A stretch of DNA of 10,314 nucleotides from Mediterranea massiliensis (GTDB lineage Bacteria; Bacteroidota; Bacteroidia; Bacteroidales; Bacteroidaceae): contig CATXSD010000091.1 in assembly GCA_958402075.1 (NCBI GenBank), positions 1 through 10,314 on the forward strand, in the 5' to 3' direction. Of the stretch, positions 6,746 to 10,314 are shown piece after piece. The position numbers and the translations under genes are program-made. Under the pieces are notes generated by a model. The model had not been told where the DNA came from. It saw nothing but the letters and a program-made list of their open reading frames with translations, and did not search any database. Positions within the stretch are counted from its first letter, which is position 1. Every line of letters begins with the position of its first letter.

Positions 6746-6776
6746 CCGCATAGACAACCGAAATATTTCCAAAAAG

Positions 6777-7745
6777 ATGCGTAAAGTATACTATATATAT
6801 AATCCGCAGACCCAGACTTACGACCGCATTTACCCTACCTTCCGGCAGAGGATGATGAGCTATGCACGCCGTCTGTTCATCGGGATGGGATTGGGGGCCG
6901 GCAGTTTCATCCTGTTGCTGCTGATATTCGGTTCGCCTTCGGAGAAGGAGTTGAGGAAGGAGAACAGCCAGCTGCAGGCCCAGTATAACGTACTTCAGCA
7001 TCGGATGGACGAGGCAATGGGCGTGCTGCAGGACATCCAGCAGCGCGATGACAACCTCTATCGGGTCATCTTCATGGCCGACCCTGTGCCGGCTGCCATC
7101 CGCCAGGGCGGCTTCGGCGGCACCAACCGCTATGAGCATCTGATGAAAATGGCCAACTCGGAACTGGTGGTGAACACGACGCAGAAGATGGACATGCTGA
7201 CCAAGCAACTGTACATCCAGTCGCGCTCGTTCGACGACGTGGTGCGCATGTGCAAGCAGCACGACGAGATGCTGCGCTGCATACCGGCCATCCAGCCCAT
7301 CTCCAACAAGGACCTGAAGCAGACGGCTTCGGGCTACGGTACGCGCATCGACCCTGTCTACGGTACGACCAAATTCCACTCGGGCATGGACTTCTCCGCC
7401 CATCCGGGGACCGATGTCTATGCCACGGGCGACGGCACGGTGGTGAAGATGGGGTGGCAGACGGGCTATGGCAATACCATCATCATCGACCACGGCTTCG
7501 GCTATCAGACGTGGTATGCCCACCTGCAGGACTTCCGTACGAAGCTGGGCAAGAAGGTGGTGCGCGGCGAGGTGATAGGCGGCGTGGGCAGTACGGGAAA
7601 AAGTACCGGCCCGCACCTGCACTACGAGGTGCACGTCAAGGGGCAGGTGGTCAACCCTGTGAACTACTACTTCATGGACCTGAGCGCCGAGGACTACGAC
7701 CGCATGATACAGATTGCCGCCAACCAGGGCAAGGTGCTGGATTGA
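6777..7745 (+). CDS. Membrane-anchored M23 (LytM-type) peptidase
   Basis: A 322-residue protein. The cytoplasmic N-terminus (MRKVYYIYNPQTQTYDRIYP) leads to one membrane segment at residues 33-52. A coiled coil follows at about 53-90 (SEKELRKENSQLQAQYNVLQHRMDEAMGVLQDI). The C-terminal M23 domain spans about 185-310. The zinc and catalytic residues are all present: His201 and Asp205 in HSGMD, His249 in YAHL, and His280/His282 in HLHYE. It is therefore a likely active peptidoglycan DD-endopeptidase of the MepM/LytM type acting in the periplasm, cutting cross-links for wall growth or division. The frame stays open upstream to an ATG at 6624, but that stretch is low-complexity and contains the promoter. 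6777 gives the usual family N-terminus. It is probably cotranscribed with the MerR gene 49 bp downstream. The bond cut is inferred from family. Confidence 0.92.
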   Translation: MRKVYYIYNPQTQTYDRIYPTFRQRMMSYARRLFIGMGLGAGSFILLLLIFGSPSEKELRKENSQLQAQYNVLQHRMDEAMGVLQDIQQRDDNLYRVIFMADPVPAAIRQGGFGGTNRYEHLMKMANSELVVNTTQKMDMLTKQLYIQSRSFDDVVRMCKQHDEMLRCIPAIQPISNKDLKQTASGYGTRIDPVYGTTKFHSGMDFSAHPGTDVYATGDGTVVKMGWQTGYGNTIIIDHGFGYQTWYAHLQDFRTKLGKKVVRGEVIGGVGSTGKSTGPHLHYEVHVKGQVVNPVNYYFMDLSAEDYDRMIQIAANQGKVLD

Positions 7746-7794
7746 CGGCTGTCGAGAATGTGCAAGAGAATAAACCGACCGTTAAATCGTGATT

Positions 7795-8199
7795 ATGGTA
7801 CCGAATCAGGACAAGAATCTGAAATTGTATTATTCCATCAGTGAGGTGGCCGACATGCTCGGCGTCAACGAGTCGCTGCTCCGCTACTGGGAGAAGGAGT
7901 TCCCGCAGCTTTGCCCCAAGAAAGCCGGCAGGGGAGTGCGGCAGTACCGCAAGGAAGATGTGGAGACGGCGAAGCTGATCTATCACCTGGTGAAGGAACG
8001 GGGCATGACGTTGCCCGGCGCCCGCCAGCGCCTGAAGGACAACCGCGAGGCTACCTTGCGCAACTATGAACTGGTAGACCGCCTGAAGAACATCCGTGAA
8101 GAGCTGGTATCCATGCGCGATGCTCTCGATGCCTTCACCTACAACGATGTGGAGGCATTGAAGGAAAACATCGGAAAGGTGCAGTCGTCAGACCATTAG
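7795..8199 (+). CDS. MerR-type transcriptional regulator
   Basis: A 134-residue DNA-binding protein. The N-terminal MerR helix-turn-helix is at about residues 11-37 (YYSISEVADMLGVNESLLRYWEKEFP), followed by the wing residues RQYRKEDV and the second helix pair (LIYHLVKERGMTLPGARQRL). The C-terminal third is a helical, charged dimerisation stretch. There is no cysteine-rich metal site and no ligand-binding domain, so it belongs to the small MerR-like proteins common in Bacteroidetes beside M23 peptidase genes; its target is unknown. I chose the ATG at 7795 over the in-frame GTG at 7789. It follows the M23 gene by 49 bp without a terminator and is likely in the same transcript. Its TAG stop interlocks with the stop of the convergent RelA/SpoT gene (4-bp overlap). 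Confidence 0.88.
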   Translation: MVPNQDKNLKLYYSISEVADMLGVNESLLRYWEKEFPQLCPKKAGRGVRQYRKEDVETAKLIYHLVKERGMTLPGARQRLKDNREATLRNYELVDRLKNIREELVSMRDALDAFTYNDVEALKENIGKVQSSDH

Positions 8200-10314
8200 T
8201 CCTCAATGCGTGACACCTGCTTGATGTTGGGAATCTGCTTCAGGTTGTTGCAGATGGTGCGCACGTCGTCCACGTCGTGTACATACAGCTGGATTCTCCC
8301 TTCGAAGATGCCGTCGTTGGTTTCCATGATGAGCTTGCGGATGTTGACGTTCAGCTGGCGGGAGATGACTTGGGTCACTTCGTTCAGCAGTCCCATGCAG
8401 TCGATGCCCTTGACGTAGATGGTGACCAGGAAGGACAGGTCCTTGTGCGTGTCCCACTGGGTGGCGATGATGCGGTTGCCGTAGCTGCTTTTCAGACGGG
8501 CGGCCACGGGGCACTGGCGCTTGTGGATGATGACCTGGTTGTTCTCGTTGATGTAGCCCAGCACGTCGTCGCCCGGAATGGGGTGGCAGCAGTCGGCCAT
8601 GATGTATTCCTTGGAGATGGCCTCCTCGGTCAGTTTCAGGATTTTCTTGGTATCGATCTTGTCCGGCGTCGCCTTTACCTGCGTTGTCTTTTCCTCTTCA
8701 CTTTCCTTTTCCTCTTTGTTGTTGGTGCCGAAGGAGAAGGACAGCAGTTTCTTCCAGCTCTTTTCAGGCTTTTCCTTGAAGGCGTTGCGGTCGGTGTCGC
8801 CCAGGGTGAGCTTCTTGCTGCCGATGGCTACCAGGAGCTCGTCGTGGGTATGGAAGTTGTGCAGGCGTGTCAGCTTGTCGAGTGCCGAGTCGTCCATGCG
8901 GATGCCTTCGGCCTTGAGGAAGTCGGCCAGTATCGTTTCGCCTTCCTTCTGGTTGGCCTTGGCTTCCTTGCGGAGGATGGAGGCAATCTTGGCCCGTGCG
9001 CGGGCGGTGGTGGCGTAGTTCATCCATTCGGGTTGCACGTGCTGCGATTTGGAGGTCAGGATTTCCACCTGGTCACCGCTCTGCAGCTTGTGGCTCAGGG
9101 GCACCAGCTTGTGGTTCACCTGGGCGCCGATGCAGTGGCTGCCGATGTCGGTGTGGAGGGAGAAGGCGAAGTCCAGGGCCGTGCAGTTCTGCGGCATGGT
9201 CTTCAGGTCGCCTTTGGGGGTGAACACGAAGATTTCCGAAGCGAAGAGGTTGAGCTTGATGGTATCGAGGAAGTCGATGGCGTCGGGCTGCGGGTCGTCC
9301 AGGATTTCCTTGATGGTCTTCAGCCATTTCTCCAGTTCGCCTTCGTCCTCGCTGCCGCCGCCTTCCTTGTACTTCCAGTGGGCGGCGAAGCCCTGTTCGG
9401 CGACGTCGTTCATGCGTTCGCTGCGGATCTGTACCTCGATCCACTGCCCGTTGTTGCCCATCAGGGTGACGTGCAGGGCCTGGTAGCCGTTGGCCTTGGG
9501 GTGGCTCACCCAGTCGCGCAGGCGGTCGGGGTGGGGCTTGTATATCTTGGAGATGGAGATGTAGATGTCGAAGCAATCGTTCAGTTCTTCGTCCGTATTG
9601 CGCGGCTCGAAGATGATACGCACGGCAAGCAAATCGTAGATTTCTTCGAAAGGTACGTGCTTGGTCTGCATCTTGTTCCAGATGGAGAAGATGGATTTGA
9701 CACGTGCAAGAATACGGTATTTCAACCCCATCTTGTCCAGTTGCGCACGAATCGGGGCGGTGAATTCCTTGAACACCTTGTCGCGTTCGGTGGCTGTGGC
9801 TGCCAGTTTTTCTTCGATTTCGTGGTATTCTTCGGGATGCTCGTATCTGAAGCTCAGGTTCTCCAGTTCGGTCTTTATCTTGTAAAGTCCCAGGCGGTTG
9901 GCGAGGGGGGCATAGATATACAGTGTTTCGCCCGCAATCTTGAACTGCTTGTTGGGAAGCATGGAACCTAACGTCCGCATATTATGCAGGCGGTCCGCTA
10001 TCTTGATAAGAATCACGCGTATATCGTCGGACATTGTCAGCAGCAGCTTCTTGAAGTTCTCTGCTTGTGCCGAAGCCCGGTCGCCGAAGATGCCACCGGA
10101 TATCTTGGTCAGTCCGTCCACAATCTGGGCGATTTTCGGGCCGAATATGTTCTCTATGTCTTCCACGGTATAGTCCGTATCTTCTACCACATCGTGCAGC
10201 AAGGCGGCACAAATGGATGTAGACCCCAGACCTATTTCGGTGCAGACAATCTGTGCCACAGCAAGCGGATGCATGATGTAGGGCTCGCCTGAACGGCGTT
10301 TGATGCCCTTATGC
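8196..10314 (-). CDS. relA/spoT: RelA/SpoT-type (p)ppGpp synthetase/hydrolase, 5' end missing
   Basis: The frame is open to the right edge. Thirteen codons (HKGIKRRSGEPYI) precede the first in-window ATG at 10274 and match the family, so the true start lies outside and that ATG is internal. At least 705 residues are present. Counting from that Met: HD hydrolase domain with HDVVED at 27-32 and KIADRLHNMRTLGSM; synthetase domain with RVKSIFSIWNKM, YDLLAVRIIF, GYQALHVTL and EVQIRSERMNDVAEQGFAAHWKYK; TGS domain (IFVFTPKGDLKTMPQNCTALDFAFSLH); a Lys/Glu-rich linker; the conserved-cysteine region (MADCCHPIPGDDVLGYI); and a C-terminal ACT domain (FLVTIYVKGIDCMGLLNEV). With the HD motif intact and a full synthetase domain, it should be able to both make and degrade (p)ppGpp, acting on ribosomes or in the cytosol during starvation. 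Which activity dominates cannot be read here. It overlaps the MerR gene's end by 4 bp. Confidence 0.96.
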   Translation of the reverse strand, partial: HKGIKRRSGEPYIMHPLAVAQIVCTEIGLGSTSICAALLHDVVEDTDYTVEDIENIFGPKIAQIVDGLTKISGGIFGDRASAQAENFKKLLLTMSDDIRVILIKIADRLHNMRTLGSMLPNKQFKIAGETLYIYAPLANRLGLYKIKTELENLSFRYEHPEEYHEIEEKLAATATERDKVFKEFTAPIRAQLDKMGLKYRILARVKSIFSIWNKMQTKHVPFEEIYDLLAVRIIFEPRNTDEELNDCFDIYISISKIYKPHPDRLRDWVSHPKANGYQALHVTLMGNNGQWIEVQIRSERMNDVAEQGFAAHWKYKEGGGSEDEGELEKWLKTIKEILDDPQPDAIDFLDTIKLNLFASEIFVFTPKGDLKTMPQNCTALDFAFSLHTDIGSHCIGAQVNHKLVPLSHKLQSGDQVEILTSKSQHVQPEWMNYATTARARAKIASILRKEAKANQKEGETILADFLKAEGIRMDDSALDKLTRLHNFHTHDELLVAIGSKKLTLGDTDRNAFKEKPEKSWKKLLSFSFGTNNKEEKESEEEKTTQVKATPDKIDTKKILKLTEEAISKEYIMADCCHPIPGDDVLGYINENNQVIIHKRQCPVAARLKSSYGNRIIATQWDTHKDLSFLVTIYVKGIDCMGLLNEVTQVISRQLNVNIRKLIMETNDGIFEGRIQLYVHDVDDVRTICNNLKQIPNIKQVSRIED

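Noticed and set aside
6624..6776. N-terminal extension of the M23 peptidase from the ATG at 6624
   Set aside because: It would start upstream of the TACTTTTG promoter, is low-complexity, and the family N-terminus begins at 6777.
8277..9971. A 564-codon plus-strand open frame opposite the RelA/SpoT gene
   Set aside because: Same cause: mirror of strong third-position GC bias, with low-complexity composition and no recognisable motif.

Overview
The window looks like a chromosomal stretch from a Bacteroides-type bacterium (order Bacteroidales). Three things point there: promoters that fit the Bacteroides pattern TTTG-N19-21-TAnnTTTG instead of E. coli-type -35/-10 boxes; start regions that are A-rich with no strong Shine-Dalgarno sequence; and family content, namely a GQGPGEY-type six-bladed beta-propeller lipoprotein, a DUF2027-Smr protein and a Bacteroidetes-type membrane-anchored M23 peptidase. 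The housekeeping genes are strongly GC-biased at third codon positions, so long antisense open frames run through them. I treat those frames as artefacts.

Layout. Positions 1-177 hold a short perfect hairpin and one diverged copy of a dispersed repeat. A beta-propeller lipoprotein gene lies at 178-1305 (minus) and has a very good Bacteroides promoter. The divergent spacer 1306-1901 is the least ordinary part. It contains a 194-bp imperfect palindrome centred exactly on a 16-bp perfect palindrome (1466-1659), followed by five 18-bp semi-palindromic units on an exact 23-bp period (1719-1828). yaaA (plus, 1902-2663) then overlaps tail-to-tail with a DUF2027/Smr gene (minus, 2653-3768). alaS (minus, 3949-6567) ends in a clear intrinsic terminator. 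A back-to-back promoter region (6568-6776) separates alaS from a plus-strand pair: an M23 LytM-type peptidase (6777-7745) and a small MerR-type regulator (7795-8199). The regulator overlaps by 4 bp, tail-to-tail, with a long RelA/SpoT-type (p)ppGpp enzyme (minus) that runs off the right edge.

Functionally this is mostly core cell maintenance: alanine tRNA charging and editing, (p)ppGpp turnover, peptidoglycan hydrolysis, and peroxide/DNA stress (YaaA, Smr). I see no phage, transposase, CRISPR, secretion or defence genes. No new multi-gene system is evident. The candidates for something undescribed are the non-coding repeat structures between the lipoprotein gene and yaaA.
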